Origin: Ignavibacteriales bacterium
Lineage (GTDB): Bacteria; Bacteroidota; Ignavibacteria; Ignavibacteriales; Ignavibacteriaceae
Direction of reading: 5' to 3'
Length of the DNA: 64,000 nucleotides
NCBI GenBank assembly: GCA_020061465.1
Contig: JAGUYG010000051.1
Location: 1-64,000, forward strand
In this document: positions 43,805-52,177 of the stretch, in pieces
How positions within the stretch are numbered: position 1 is the stretch's first letter
Layout: each line of letters begins with the position of its first letter
Made by a program: the position numbers and the translations under genes
Notes under the pieces: generated by a model
What the model was told of the DNA's origin: nothing
What the model saw: only the letters and a program-made list of their open reading frames with translations
Databases searched by the model: none

Positions 43805-44263
43805 TTATATCTTGTCCTTGAGATTTAAAAATTGAGATATTTTGTCCAAGAATATTTTTAAATCAACCAAATTATTTTGAAGATAATCATAGAGAAGTTC
43901 TTCATTTATCTCCCAATAAATATGCACTAGCCTATTTCTAAATTTTGCCATAGAAATTAAGTTTTTTATAAAATCTTTATCGGACATTCCTTTTATATTA
44001 GAAAATGCTCCTTGTTCATGCAATACTTTGAACGTATCGCCAAAATTTTTGGGCATTCGGTAATTGTTTTTAGAAATTATGTGATTACAAATATCTATAG
44101 CTGATTCAATGGCAACTATAAAGTTGTATTTAGCACTATCAATTTTATCCAAATTCCCTAAAAAATCATCTCTTTTAATTGAGCGAAAAGAATTCAGGCG
44201 TTCAAACGCTTTCTTCATTTCAGAAATTAATGTTGCAATTTTGTCTTCATTATATCTTGGCAT
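43805..44263 (-). CDS. hepT: HEPN-domain toxin (HepT-like, DUF86)
   Basis: The 152-residue all-helical protein has the HEPN RNase motif R109-x4-H114 followed by Tyr116 (FRNRLVHIYW), the full Rx4HxY form in which the tyrosine is the site of AMPylation in known HepT/MntA pairs. Length is normal. It overlaps the MNT gene by 14 bases. The toxin looks intact. The pair lies between trpB and trpA on the operon's strand. Confidence 0.88.
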   Translation of the reverse strand: MPRYNEDKIATLISEMKKAFERLNSFRSIKRDDFLGNLDKIDSAKYNFIVAIESAIDICNHIISKNNYRMPKNFGDTFKVLHEQGAFSNIKGMSDKDFIKNLISMAKFRNRLVHIYWEINEELLYDYLQNNLVDLKIFLDKISQFLNLKDKI

Positions 44264-44699
44264 TTGAACTTTCCCTTAAATATTCATCTCTGATATAAAC
44301 AAAATCAAAATATTTTTTAAGTACCAATCCTTCAAAATCAACTCTTAACAATTCATCTCTATCAATTATAACAATTCCATCTTTAATAACATTATACTGA
44401 AAGGGTATTGGGGCATAATTAATTATCCTTACATCAAAATCAAAACTGAGAATATTTTCCAGCTCATGTTCTAATTCAAACTCTAAAGATGATGCTTCCT
44501 CGAACATACTTTTTGAAATATAGATTGCAATATCAATGTCTTTAAAGGTAGTATTTGAAGGGGTCTCTTGTACTTTTTCTCTGCTCATTTTGCCTGAATA
44601 AGATGATGTAAATGAACCGAAGATATAAGCAAAAATAACATATTCTTTAGCTTCGATGATGTTAATAATGTTTTTAATGATACTATATTTATCTTTCAT
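44250..44699 (-). CDS. mntA: MNT-type nucleotidyltransferase antitoxin (MntA-like)
   Basis: The 149-residue protein carries the minimal nucleotidyltransferase motif: GSF (Gly28-Ser29) and DID (Asp54, Asp56), with a third Asp in FDFDVRIIN near 89. In known systems this enzyme AMPylates the HEPN toxin and silences it. The spacing between GS and DxD is about 24 residues instead of the usual ~10 because of a polar insert (SGKMSREKVQETPSN). Its activity is therefore uncertain. It lies 59 bases after trpB. Confidence 0.85.
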   Translation of the reverse strand: MKDKYSIIKNIINIIEAKEYVIFAYIFGSFTSSYSGKMSREKVQETPSNTTFKDIDIAIYISKSMFEEASSLEFELEHELENILSFDFDVRIINYAPIPFQYNVIKDGIVIIDRDELLRVDFEGLVLKKYFDFVYIRDEYLRESSNAKI

Positions 44700-44758
44700 A
44701 ATTCAATTACAATAATGTTCTCACTAAAAATATATTTATAGTTCATATAAACAAAACA

Positions 44759-45955
44759 TTATAGTTCTAATTTTTCTCTTATCGTATTTAAATCCTTATC
44801 GCCTCTGCCGCTTACATTAACGATTACAATTTCATCCTTGCTCGTTCCGGGCAAAAGTTTTTCCAGATATGCAAAAGCATGTGCAGTCTCTAACGCAGGA
44901 ATTATTCCTTCCGTTTGAGAAATTAATTTTGTAGCTTCGATAGCTTCATCATCTGTAACCGAAAAGTAGTTTACAAGATTTTTATCTTTTAAATAACTGT
45001 GTTCCGGACCGACACCGGGATAATCCAATCCGGCAGAAATGGAATGAACTTCGGATACCTGTCCATCATTCTTTTGCAGCAAATAAGTTTTCATTCCGTG
45101 AAAAATACCTTCACGTCCTAATGTCAAACTTGCACAATGCTTATCAGTATCGATGCCGAATCCCGCTGCTTCAATTCCAATCAATTTAACATCATCATTT
45201 ATGAAAGGATAAAATATACCGATAGCATTGCCGCCGCCTACACATGCAACAATGTAGTTGGGCTTTCTGCCTTCTGCTTTTACGATCTGTTCTTTAGTTT
45301 CGATGCCAATGACAGATTGAAAATCCCTAACTATCATTGGATATGGATGAGGTCCGACAACCGATCCTATTATGTAATGAGTCGTTGAACAATTAGTAAC
45401 CCAATCACGGATAGCTTCATTAGTTGCATCCTTCAGAGTTCTGCTTCCTGATTTAACGGGAATAACTTCCGCTCCTAATAATTGCATACGAAATACATTT
45501 AAGCTTTGCCGTCCCATATCAACCTCGCCCATATAAACAGCGCACTCCATTCCGAATTTTGCACATGCAGTTGCTGCTGCAACTCCATGCTGTCCTGCAC
45601 CGGTTTCGGCAATTATCCTTTTCTTACCCAATTTTTGTGCGAGCAGTATTTGCCCTAACGCATTGTTTATTTTGTGTGCACCCGTGTGGCAAAGATCTTC
45701 GCGCTTCAAATATATTTTTGCCCTGTTAAAATATTTAGTAAGGTTTTCTGCAAACGTTAACGGTGTCGGTCGTCCGCTGTACTCGTGGTGAAGAGAATTC
45801 AACTCGGCAATAAAATCCGGATCGTCTCTCAACTTTAAATAAGTTGATTCAAGTTCCAGCAGAGGAGTAATCAAAGTTTCCGGTACATAGCGTCCGCCGT
45901 ACTTGCCGTACTTGCCTCTTTCATCGGGTAAATTGTATTTAGTTTTGCTCGGCAT
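44759..45955 (-). CDS. trpB: Tryptophan synthase beta subunit
   Basis: From the ATG at 45955 the protein has 398 residues and starts with the usual [23 protein letters not shown]; an upstream ATG (45988) lies deeper in aroF and is unlikely. Key sites: PLP lysine in [28 protein letters not shown] (catalytic Glu region) and CVGGGNAIG phosphate loop. It joins indole and serine to tryptophan. It overlaps the end of aroF by 17 bases. Confidence 0.96.
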   Translation of the reverse strand: MPSKTKYNLPDERGKYGKYGGRYVPETLITPLLELESTYLKLRDDPDFIAELNSLHHEYSGRPTPLTFAENLTKYFNRAKIYLKREDLCHTGAHKINNALGQILLAQKLGKKRIIAETGAGQHGVAAATACAKFGMECAVYMGEVDMGRQSLNVFRMQLLGAEVIPVKSGSRTLKDATNEAIRDWVTNCSTTHYIIGSVVGPHPYPMIVRDFQSVIGIETKEQIVKAEGRKPNYIVACVGGGNAIGIFYPFINDDVKLIGIEAAGFGIDTDKHCASLTLGREGIFHGMKTYLLQKNDGQVSEVHSISAGLDYPGVGPEHSYLKDKNLVNYFSVTDDEAIEATKLISQTEGIIPALETAHAFAYLEKLLPGTSKDEIVIVNVSGRGDKDLNTIREKLEL

Positions 45956-46973
45956 AAAAATTAACCTTTTTATCAACGATAGGCGCAAGCTGTTCTACTT
46001 TATTCAGCAGTTGTTTGAAATTTTTTGGTGTCAGCGACTGAAAACCGTCTGATAACGCATTCTCCGGATGGTTGTGCACTTCGATAATTAATCCATCAGC
46101 GCCGCAGGCAATGGCTGCCATAGCCATTGGAGTTACTTTATCCCAAATTCCAATTCCGTGCGAAGGATCCACAAAGATTGGCAAATGAGAATGTTTCTTT
46201 ATAACAGGAACAGCATTCAAGTCGAGCGTATTTCGCGTGTGTGTTTCGAATGTACGAATGCCTCTTTCGCACAATATCACGTTGTAATTTCCTTGCGAGA
46301 GAATGTATTCGGCACTCATCAATAAGTCTTCGATAGTTGCCGCTAATCCTCTTTTGAGTAGAACAGGATTCGGTAATTCTCCGACAGCTTCGAGCAGGGA
46401 AAAATTTTGCATATTGCGCGCGCCAACTTGAATAATATCGGCTATTTCCGAAATCATTGGGAGTGTTTGAGTATCCTTCGCCTCGGTAACAATGCTCATT
46501 CCCAATTCTTTCTTTACGTCAGCTAAGTATTCTAAGCCTTTCTCTTTCAAGCCTTGAAATGCGTACGGACTTGTTCTCGGTTTATAAGCGCCGGCTCTTA
46601 AAAATTTAATTCCCATTTCCTTCAACTCGCCGGCAATGTCAAATATTTGCTGGCGGCTTTCGACTGAACAAGGACCGGCAATAATAGCAATTTCATTTCC
46701 GCCAAACGTTGAACCGTTAAGATTAATAACAGTATCTTCCGTTTTCATCTCGCGGCTAACAAGCTTATATGGCTTGGAAACGCGGTATACATCTTCCACT
46801 GAACTCATTAATAAAAATTCACCTTCGGTAAGCTGGGTGGTTTGTCCTGTCACACCTATCGCCATCTTTTCTGAACCGATTATAGTGTGAGGCTTACATC
46901 CTTTTGAAAGAATTTTTTCTTTCACCTTTTGGATGTCTTCTTCGGGTGCATTTAACTTCATCATGATTACCAT
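45939..46973 (-). CDS. aroF: 3-deoxy-7-phosphoheptulonate synthase (type I-beta, with ferredoxin-like N-domain)
   Basis: 344 residues. The N-terminal ~70 residues ([21 protein letters not shown]) form the ferredoxin-like regulatory domain of DAHP synthases like that of Thermotoga. The barrel has [43 protein letters not shown] and [11 protein letters not shown]. It makes the first intermediate of the shikimate pathway. It sits between trpF and trpB with overlaps on both sides, so its expression is tied to trp control. Confidence 0.94.
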   Translation of the reverse strand: MVIMMKLNAPEEDIQKVKEKILSKGCKPHTIIGSEKMAIGVTGQTTQLTEGEFLLMSSVEDVYRVSKPYKLVSREMKTEDTVINLNGSTFGGNEIAIIAGPCSVESRQQIFDIAGELKEMGIKFLRAGAYKPRTSPYAFQGLKEKGLEYLADVKKELGMSIVTEAKDTQTLPMISEIADIIQVGARNMQNFSLLEAVGELPNPVLLKRGLAATIEDLLMSAEYILSQGNYNVILCERGIRTFETHTRNTLDLNAVPVIKKHSHLPIFVDPSHGIGIWDKVTPMAMAAIACGADGLIIEVHNHPENALSDGFQSLTPKNFKQLLNKVEQLAPIVDKKVNFYAEQN

Positions 46974-47587
46974 TTTTTACTCCTTATTGTTTTTATTTTG
47001 TTGAAAAATTCTTCTACTTTTTTTTTGTCTTTTTTGCCTGGTTCAATTTCAAGTGAAGATAAAATATCTATGGCTGTAGGATTTATCTCATTAAATATTT
47101 GCTCTATATTATCTGTCGAAATTCCGCCCGCGAGAATAATTTTATCTCTTAAGCTGATCGGAATCATTTCCCAATTAAATCTTTTTCCTGTGCCGCCGTA
47201 TTCAATCTGTGAAAATGTATCAAGCAGATAACCGCAGTTTTTATAACGATTCAATGATTCAAAATTGAAATTATTTTTTATTCTAAAGGTTTTTATTCTG
47301 GCAGCATAAATCTTTTCCAAATATTCCGGTTCTTCATCGCCATGAAGCTGAGCCGTGTTCAAACTGACGTCGTGAATTATGCGGTTAACTGTGTCCGGAT
47401 TTTCATTTACGAATACTCCTACCTTCATTGTGAAAGGAGAAAGCTTATGGATTATCTCCTTAGCAGCCGTAACATCGATACGCCTTTTACTCTCATCATA
47501 AAAGATGAAGCCCAAAGCATTCGCTCCTAATGACTCGCATATAAGCGCATCTTCCAAGTTCGTAATGCCGCAGATTTTCACTTTCAT
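46967..47587 (-). CDS. trpF: Phosphoribosylanthranilate isomerase
   Basis: The 206-residue barrel begins KVKICGITNLEDALICESLGANALGFIF, with the catalytic Cys in KICG. It also has VGVFVNENPDTV, AQLHGDE, LDTF and LAGGISTDNIEQ. It overlaps trpC by 4 bases (ATGA) and aroF by 7, indicating coupled translation. Confidence 0.95.
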   Translation of the reverse strand: MKVKICGITNLEDALICESLGANALGFIFYDESKRRIDVTAAKEIIHKLSPFTMKVGVFVNENPDTVNRIIHDVSLNTAQLHGDEEPEYLEKIYAARIKTFRIKNNFNFESLNRYKNCGYLLDTFSQIEYGGTGKRFNWEMIPISLRDKIILAGGISTDNIEQIFNEINPTAIDILSSLEIEPGKKDKKKVEEFFNKIKTIRSKKW

Positions 47588-48372
47588 CTAATTAACCATT
47601 CTTTAATTTCTTTAACTGATTTTCTAACATCGTTTGATGACATGAAAAGCTCGCCGATTAGTACCGCGTTAGTCCTTGTTTTTTTAATTAAAACAAAATC
47701 CTCTTTGCTTTTAAATCCGCTTTCGGAAATGATAAGAACGTCGTCCGGTAAATGCTGAGCAAGAGAAACAGTTGTATCAAGACTTACAGTAAAATCATCA
47801 AGATTTCTGTTATTAATTCCTATAATTTTATTCAAAGAAAAATCTATCTTATCAAGCTGTTTTTCAGAGTGGAGTTCTAGAAGAACTTCCATTCCTATTT
47901 CTTTAGCCGCATGAGTGAGTTCACTTATCTGATTTTCAGATAGAACTTCGGAAATAAGCAAAATAATATCCGCGCCAAAAGCTTTTGATTCGAAAACCTG
48001 GAATTCATCGATAATAAAATCTTTTCGCAACAGCGGAACGGTTTTAATTTTTGCAGCATCTTGTAGATAATTTATATGTCCTTGAAAAAAATTTAAGTCA
48101 GTCAAAATTGAAATTACATCAACATTTTCATCAAGATAAATTTGTATAAGTTCAATATGATTGAAACTTTCACGAATTATTCCTTTCGAAGGACTTGCTT
48201 TTTTTACTTCAGCAATTAGGGATAAATCATGCTTTTTATTTGCAGTGGAGTAAAACTCCAAATGAGTATTTTCAAAGAACTCCATTTCTCGAAAAGAATT
48301 AAGGGCAAACTTGCCCTTCAGCTTTAAGATCTCAGATTTTTTAACCTCAATTATTTCACTTAAGATATTCAT
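47584..48372 (-). CDS. trpC: Indole-3-glycerol phosphate synthase
   Basis: The 262-residue barrel has LIAEVKKASPSKGIIRE near residue 53 with the active-site lysines, LLRKDFIIDEFQVFESKAFGADIILLI, EVLLELHSE, IIGINNRNLDDF and ISESGFKSKEDF. It closes the indole ring. It is preceded by a 272-base spacer with two hairpins, the only real gap in the front part of the operon. Confidence 0.95.
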   Translation of the reverse strand: MNILSEIIEVKKSEILKLKGKFALNSFREMEFFENTHLEFYSTANKKHDLSLIAEVKKASPSKGIIRESFNHIELIQIYLDENVDVISILTDLNFFQGHINYLQDAAKIKTVPLLRKDFIIDEFQVFESKAFGADIILLISEVLSENQISELTHAAKEIGMEVLLELHSEKQLDKIDFSLNKIIGINNRNLDDFTVSLDTTVSLAQHLPDDVLIISESGFKSKEDFVLIKKTRTNAVLIGELFMSSNDVRKSVKEIKEWLIR

Positions 48373-48454
48373 AATGCTTCTTTATTAAAAAATATTGTAT
48401 TTATAACAACTTTTTTTGTTGCTCTAGACACTGTTCGCCTTGAACTCTCTCTAA

Positions 48455-48477
48455 TCTCTCTCTTAGAAAGAGAGAGA
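48455..48477. repeat. Perfect hairpin in the trpD-trpC spacer (1)
   Basis: TCTCTCTCTT-AGA-AAGAGAGAGA is a perfect 10-bp stem. A partial direct copy of the left arm (CTCTCTCTAA) precedes it. It lacks a T-run in the operon's direction. Confidence 0.65.
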
Positions 48478-48550
48478 CTTATTAGAATTTATGCCTTTAC
48501 AATTAAAGTTCTGACAGAATAATAAATGTAAAGTTAATCTTATCAATAAG

Positions 48551-48573
48551 CCCTTCTCTTTTTAAGAGAAGGG
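48551..48573. repeat. Perfect hairpin in the trpD-trpC spacer (2)
   Basis: CCCTTCTCTT-TTT-AAGAGAAGGG is a perfect 10-bp stem followed by TTGGGATGAGTT. It resembles the palindromic repeat at 42716 and is probably a dispersed repeat of the same class, not an operon-specific signal. Confidence 0.65.
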
Positions 48574-48644
48574 TTGGGATGAGTTCGTCTCAATTTAATT
48601 AAAAATCATGCCTTGTTTGTAACCCTAGACTACATTGTACTCCT

Positions 48645-49664
48645 TTATGCTTTCTTTCCGAATTCAATCAAGTCGTTTAATTTTTTAAGTGACGCACCGC
48701 TAAGTATCGATTCTTCTGCTGCTGCAAGACATTCTTCAAGATTATCTGAATAACCCGCACAGTACAACGCAACCGCAGAATTTGCAGTGATGGTATGAAA
48801 AGCTCCGTTTTTTTTCTTATTCGAAAAGACCTCGAGTATTATTTTTGCATTAACAGTTGGGTTATCGCCTTTAATTTGCTCAACCGGAATTTTAGGATAG
48901 TTAAATGAAGTATTGTCCAGTAAGTAAGTCTTTAATCCATTCTGTTTTTCATATTCATAAACAATTGAGGTATCGCTTAGTATTATCTCATCGTACCGGT
49001 CTTCAGTACATACAAAACATGCTTTCTCTATTTCTAAAAATTTTGCTGCGGCGGACATAATTTCTGCAGCTTTGTTGTTAAATGTTCCGATAAGCTGCCG
49101 CTTTACGTTGGCAGGATTGGTTAAGGGTCCTAACATATTGAAAACGGTTTTCATACCGAGTTCTTTCCTAACGGGGGCAGCATGTTTCATTGCGGGGTGG
49201 TACAAGGGAGCAAATAAAAATGTTATTCCGATTTTATTCAAAGCAGCTTCGGACTGTTCTCTAATAAGGTTTATGTTTACGCCTAACTCCTGCAAAACAT
49301 CAGCACTGCCTGATTTGCTGGAGATAGATTTATTTCCGTGTTTGGCTACTTTTACACCGGCACCTGCGGCTGCAAAAGCAGCCGCTGTAGAGATGTTAAA
49401 GCTTCCCGAATTATCTCCGCCTGTACCGCATACGTCAATTACGTTTTCATCATCGGATTGGATTTTAATACACTTCTGCTTCATTGTATGAGCAAAACCG
49501 GCAACCTCTTCGGCTGTTTCGCCTTTTGCTTTTAGCGCGATAAGAAATCCCGCTAAGTGTGAGGGGTTAACATTTCCTTCCATTATTTCCGCCATTGCAG
49601 AAGATGACTCGGAGAAATTAAGATTTTCTCCGGCAATAACTTTTTCTAAATAGTATTGTATCAT
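48645..49664 (-). CDS. trpD: Anthranilate phosphoribosyltransferase
   Basis: From ATG 49664, which overlaps the trpG stop by 4 bases, the product has 339 residues. An ATG 12 bases upstream is also possible. Motifs: DVCGTGGDNSGSFNISTAAAFA (PRPP site), KHGNKSISSKSGSADVLQELG and MKTVFNMLGPLTNPA. It transfers phosphoribose to anthranilate. Confidence 0.95.
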   Translation of the reverse strand: MIQYYLEKVIAGENLNFSESSSAMAEIMEGNVNPSHLAGFLIALKAKGETAEEVAGFAHTMKQKCIKIQSDDENVIDVCGTGGDNSGSFNISTAAAFAAAGAGVKVAKHGNKSISSKSGSADVLQELGVNINLIREQSEAALNKIGITFLFAPLYHPAMKHAAPVRKELGMKTVFNMLGPLTNPANVKRQLIGTFNNKAAEIMSAAAKFLEIEKACFVCTEDRYDEIILSDTSIVYEYEKQNGLKTYLLDNTSFNYPKIPVEQIKGDNPTVNAKIILEVFSNKKKNGAFHTITANSAVALYCAGYSDNLEECLAAAEESILSGASLKKLNDLIEFGKKA

Positions 49665-50227
49665 AGCTTTAACCAATTTTTTATTATGTTCTTGCCTTCT
49701 GCTGTTAAAATTGATTCCGGGTGAAATTGAATACCCTCAACGGGAAATTTCTTATGTCGTACTCCCATAATTATTCCATCTTTTGTTTCTGCACTTATCT
49801 CTAGAGTTTGCGGCAATGTTTCCTTCTCTACAATTAGCGAATGATATCGTGTTGCCTCAAACTCATTCGGAACATTTTTGAATATTGTCTTTCCGTCATG
49901 CATTATTATAGATTTTTTACCGTGCATTAATATCGGCGCTTTTGTGATTTTTCCGCCGTAAACAATTCCTATGGCTTGATGACCTAAACACACGCCAAGA
50001 ATCGGTATCCTATCGCCAAAATTTTTTATTGCCGTAAGCGTTACGTTAGAATCTTCGGGCTTTCCGGGTCCGGGCGATATTAAAATTTTATCGGGATTCA
50101 TTTCTTCAATATCGTTCCCGTCAATTTCATCGTTTCTTTTGATAATCAGATCGCTTTTATATTTACCCAATAATTGAACAAGGTTATATGTGAATGAATC
50201 GTAATTGTCAATTACTAATATCTTCAT
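49661..50227 (-). CDS. trpG: Anthranilate synthase glutamine amidotransferase subunit
   Basis: The 188-residue class I amidotransferase has ILVIDNYDSFTYNLVQLLG, ISPGPGKPEDS, ILGVCLGHQAIG (catalytic Cys) and VEGIQFHPES (His/Glu). It gives ammonia to TrpE. It overlaps trpE by 20 bases. Confidence 0.95.
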   Translation of the reverse strand: MKILVIDNYDSFTYNLVQLLGKYKSDLIIKRNDEIDGNDIEEMNPDKILISPGPGKPEDSNVTLTAIKNFGDRIPILGVCLGHQAIGIVYGGKITKAPILMHGKKSIIMHDGKTIFKNVPNEFEATRYHSLIVEKETLPQTLEISAETKDGIIMGVRHKKFPVEGIQFHPESILTAEGKNIIKNWLKL

Positions 50228-51683
50228 CTATTACCTCGGCATATTTTAAAGCATTAACTAATACAGCAGATTTATTTTTAATTTCTTTAGCCTCCAATTC
50301 CGGTTTGCTGTCAGCAACTATGCCCGCACCGGCTTGCCAGTAAACAACATTACCTTTAGCAAATAAAGTTCTTATAGCTATACACATATCAAGGTTGCCT
50401 GAAAAATCAAAGTAACCCACTGCACCTGCATATACATTTCTTTCTTCCGGTTCATATTCGTTGATAAGTTGAATTGCGCGAATCTTCGGAGCGCCTGTAA
50501 CTGTTCCGGCAGGGAAGCATGACATCAATGCATCAATTGAATTTTTATTGTCTGCGAGTTCGCCTTCTACTTTGGAAACGATGTGCATTACGTGAGAGTA
50601 CCGTTGAATTTTCATTTGTTCGGATACTACAACCGAGCCATACTTGCAAACTCTTCCTAAATCGTTTCTTCCTAAATCGACAAGCATTGTATGTTCGGCT
50701 AATTCTTTTGGATCGTTCAATAGGTTTTTTTCGAGTTCGATATCTTCTTCAATTGTTTTTCCCCTGCGGCGTGTTCCGGCAATCGGCAGAACCTGTGCCC
50801 GGCGATTTTTTACTTTTAACAGATCTTCGGGTGAAGTTCCGATGATGGTAAAATCCTTTTCGAATTCAAGATAATACATGTAGGGTGAAGGATTAATTAT
50901 TCGCAGCGCACGGTAGATGTTAAGCAGGTCGCCTTTGTATTCGGAGGAGAATCTTTTTGACAGAACAATTTGAAAGATGTCCCCCTCAATTATGTTGTGT
51001 TTACTTTTATTCACCTGTTCGTAAAATTCTTCGGTATCGAAGTCACTAACTACCTTGCCGTTATTTTTAAAATCGCTGCTGTACTCAACTTGTTTTTTAA
51101 GAGATTTTTTTAAGTCCGCTATTTTTTCTTTAGCGAGATAGTAAGATTGTCTTAGGTCGGTTTTTCCGTCTATAATAGAATTTGAAATTAAAATGATTTG
51201 ATGTTTATAATGGTCGAAAGCCAGGATGGTGTCATAAATTCCGAAGATTGAATCTGGATTGTCAAAAGAAGCAGTGCTGAACTTGATTACTTTTTCAATC
51301 AGAGCAACATTTTCATAACCTAAGTAACCTACAATTCCGCCGGTAAAATCCGGTAAGTTTTCCAATTTCGGCTGCTGGTATTTTTGAATCTCACTGCGAA
51401 TATATTCAAATATTGACTTATTTATCACAGACTTACCTTCTTCAGTCTGTTCAGTTATTATACTGCCCTTATTGTAAAAGATTTTTCTTGGTCCCTTCCC
51501 GATAAAGGAATAACGCGCCATGCTCGCAGATCCCTCCACAGATTCCAGTAAGAAGCTTTGCGAGCCATTCTCCCGGATTTTTAGATAAGCTAAAACAGGC
51601 GTTAGTAAATCCGCCGTTATAACCTCGTAAACCGGAATGAGGTTAAACGATTCAGCCAATTCTTGATATTTATCGAAAGTCAT
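50208..51683 (-). CDS. trpE: Anthranilate synthase component I
   Basis: The 491-residue chorismate-utilising enzyme has the feedback-type N-terminal motif LLESVEGSASMARYSFIG (tryptophan-binding ESx region), ending catalytic blocks IFQIVLSKRFSSE, PSPYMYYLEF, PIAGTRRRGKT, ELAEHTMLVDLGRNDLGRV and CFPAGTVTGAPK. It makes anthranilate from chorismate with TrpG. It is the first structural gene behind the leader peptide and attenuator. Confidence 0.96.
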   Translation of the reverse strand: MTFDKYQELAESFNLIPVYEVITADLLTPVLAYLKIRENGSQSFLLESVEGSASMARYSFIGKGPRKIFYNKGSIITEQTEEGKSVINKSIFEYIRSEIQKYQQPKLENLPDFTGGIVGYLGYENVALIEKVIKFSTASFDNPDSIFGIYDTILAFDHYKHQIILISNSIIDGKTDLRQSYYLAKEKIADLKKSLKKQVEYSSDFKNNGKVVSDFDTEEFYEQVNKSKHNIIEGDIFQIVLSKRFSSEYKGDLLNIYRALRIINPSPYMYYLEFEKDFTIIGTSPEDLLKVKNRRAQVLPIAGTRRRGKTIEEDIELEKNLLNDPKELAEHTMLVDLGRNDLGRVCKYGSVVVSEQMKIQRYSHVMHIVSKVEGELADNKNSIDALMSCFPAGTVTGAPKIRAIQLINEYEPEERNVYAGAVGYFDFSGNLDMCIAIRTLFAKGNVVYWQAGAGIVADSKPELEAKEIKNKSAVLVNALKYAEVIDEDISN

Positions 51684-51700
51684 TATTTTACCTTTAAACG

Positions 51701-51736
51701 AAAAAACCCTTCCCAGTTATCTGAGAAGGGTTTTTT
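51701..51736 (-). terminator. trp attenuator terminator
   Basis: Read on the minus strand, AACCCTTCTCAG and CTGGGAAGGGTT pair (one G-T) around a short ATAA loop, followed by six T. It lies between the leader peptide stop and trpE. Its left arm (TTCTCAGA, 51720-51727) can alternatively pair with TTTGAGAA (51748-51755) directly after the leader stop codon. Confidence 0.85.
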
Positions 51737-51756
51737 AATAAAATATTTTCTCAAAA

Positions 51757-51852
51757 TCACCGGGTCATACTATAAGGCACACTAAACCACCACCAGAAGT
51801 ACTGGCTAAAAAATAAGTTTGTGTTATAATATGTTCCGGTAAACTTTTTCAT
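51757..51852 (-). CDS. trpL: trp leader peptide with Trp-Trp-Trp
   Basis: A 31-codon frame from ATG 51852 to TGA 51757 encodes MKKFTGTYYN...SQYFWWWFSVPYSMTR. Three successive TGG codons lie at 51787-51795. It is followed by the attenuator terminator and then trpE. When charged Trp-tRNA is scarce the ribosome would stall on the WWW codons and leave TTTGAGAA free to break the terminator. When it reaches the stop it would cover that segment and let the terminator form. The promoter ends about 11 bases before the ATG, so there is almost no 5' leader and no ribosome binding site. Confidence 0.85.
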   Translation of the reverse strand: MKKFTGTYYNTNLFFSQYFWWWFSVPYSMTR

Positions 51853-51863
51853 ATCGTGTGGTG

Positions 51864-51893
51864 CAAATATACATTTCTTTTTTTATTTGTCAA
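51864..51893 (-). promoter_or_regulatory. trp operon promoter
   Basis: On the minus strand, TTGACA (51888-51893) and TATATTTG (51864-51871) give TTG-N19-TAnnTTTG, a complete match to the Bacteroidota promoter pattern. A start about 6 bases past the element puts the leader-peptide ATG almost at the 5' end of the mRNA. Confidence 0.75.
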
Positions 51894-52177
51894 GCGGCAG
51901 GGAAAAATATTTTAATCAGAGGTTATTCAGTTCTGCTAAATTGAAAAAACAACCTATAAGCGGTCGAAATAAAAATTACCGCTATTCAATAAGCAGCATC
52001 TCCTCTTTACCTTGATAGTATAAACCTCTTGTAGCTATATTTCGAATGGGAAAAGAGATTGATACGAAACGTCAACTTTAAGGTTGTTCAAATCAATCAT
52101 ATACTCTTATGAATTATGTTATCATTGATTTTGTTTATTCTTTTGTTTAATATTCCACAAGACAAAGAGGTTGTAAG
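51894..52177. other. Divergent spacer between trp promoter and next gene
   Basis: AT-rich and without a supported coding frame. The rightward gene at 52178 must start from a promoter here, but no element with the pattern seen elsewhere could be fixed. Confidence 0.4.

Noticed and set aside
48949-49491. Plus-strand frames opposite trpD
   Set aside because: The trpD frame carries all family motifs; the opposite frames have none.
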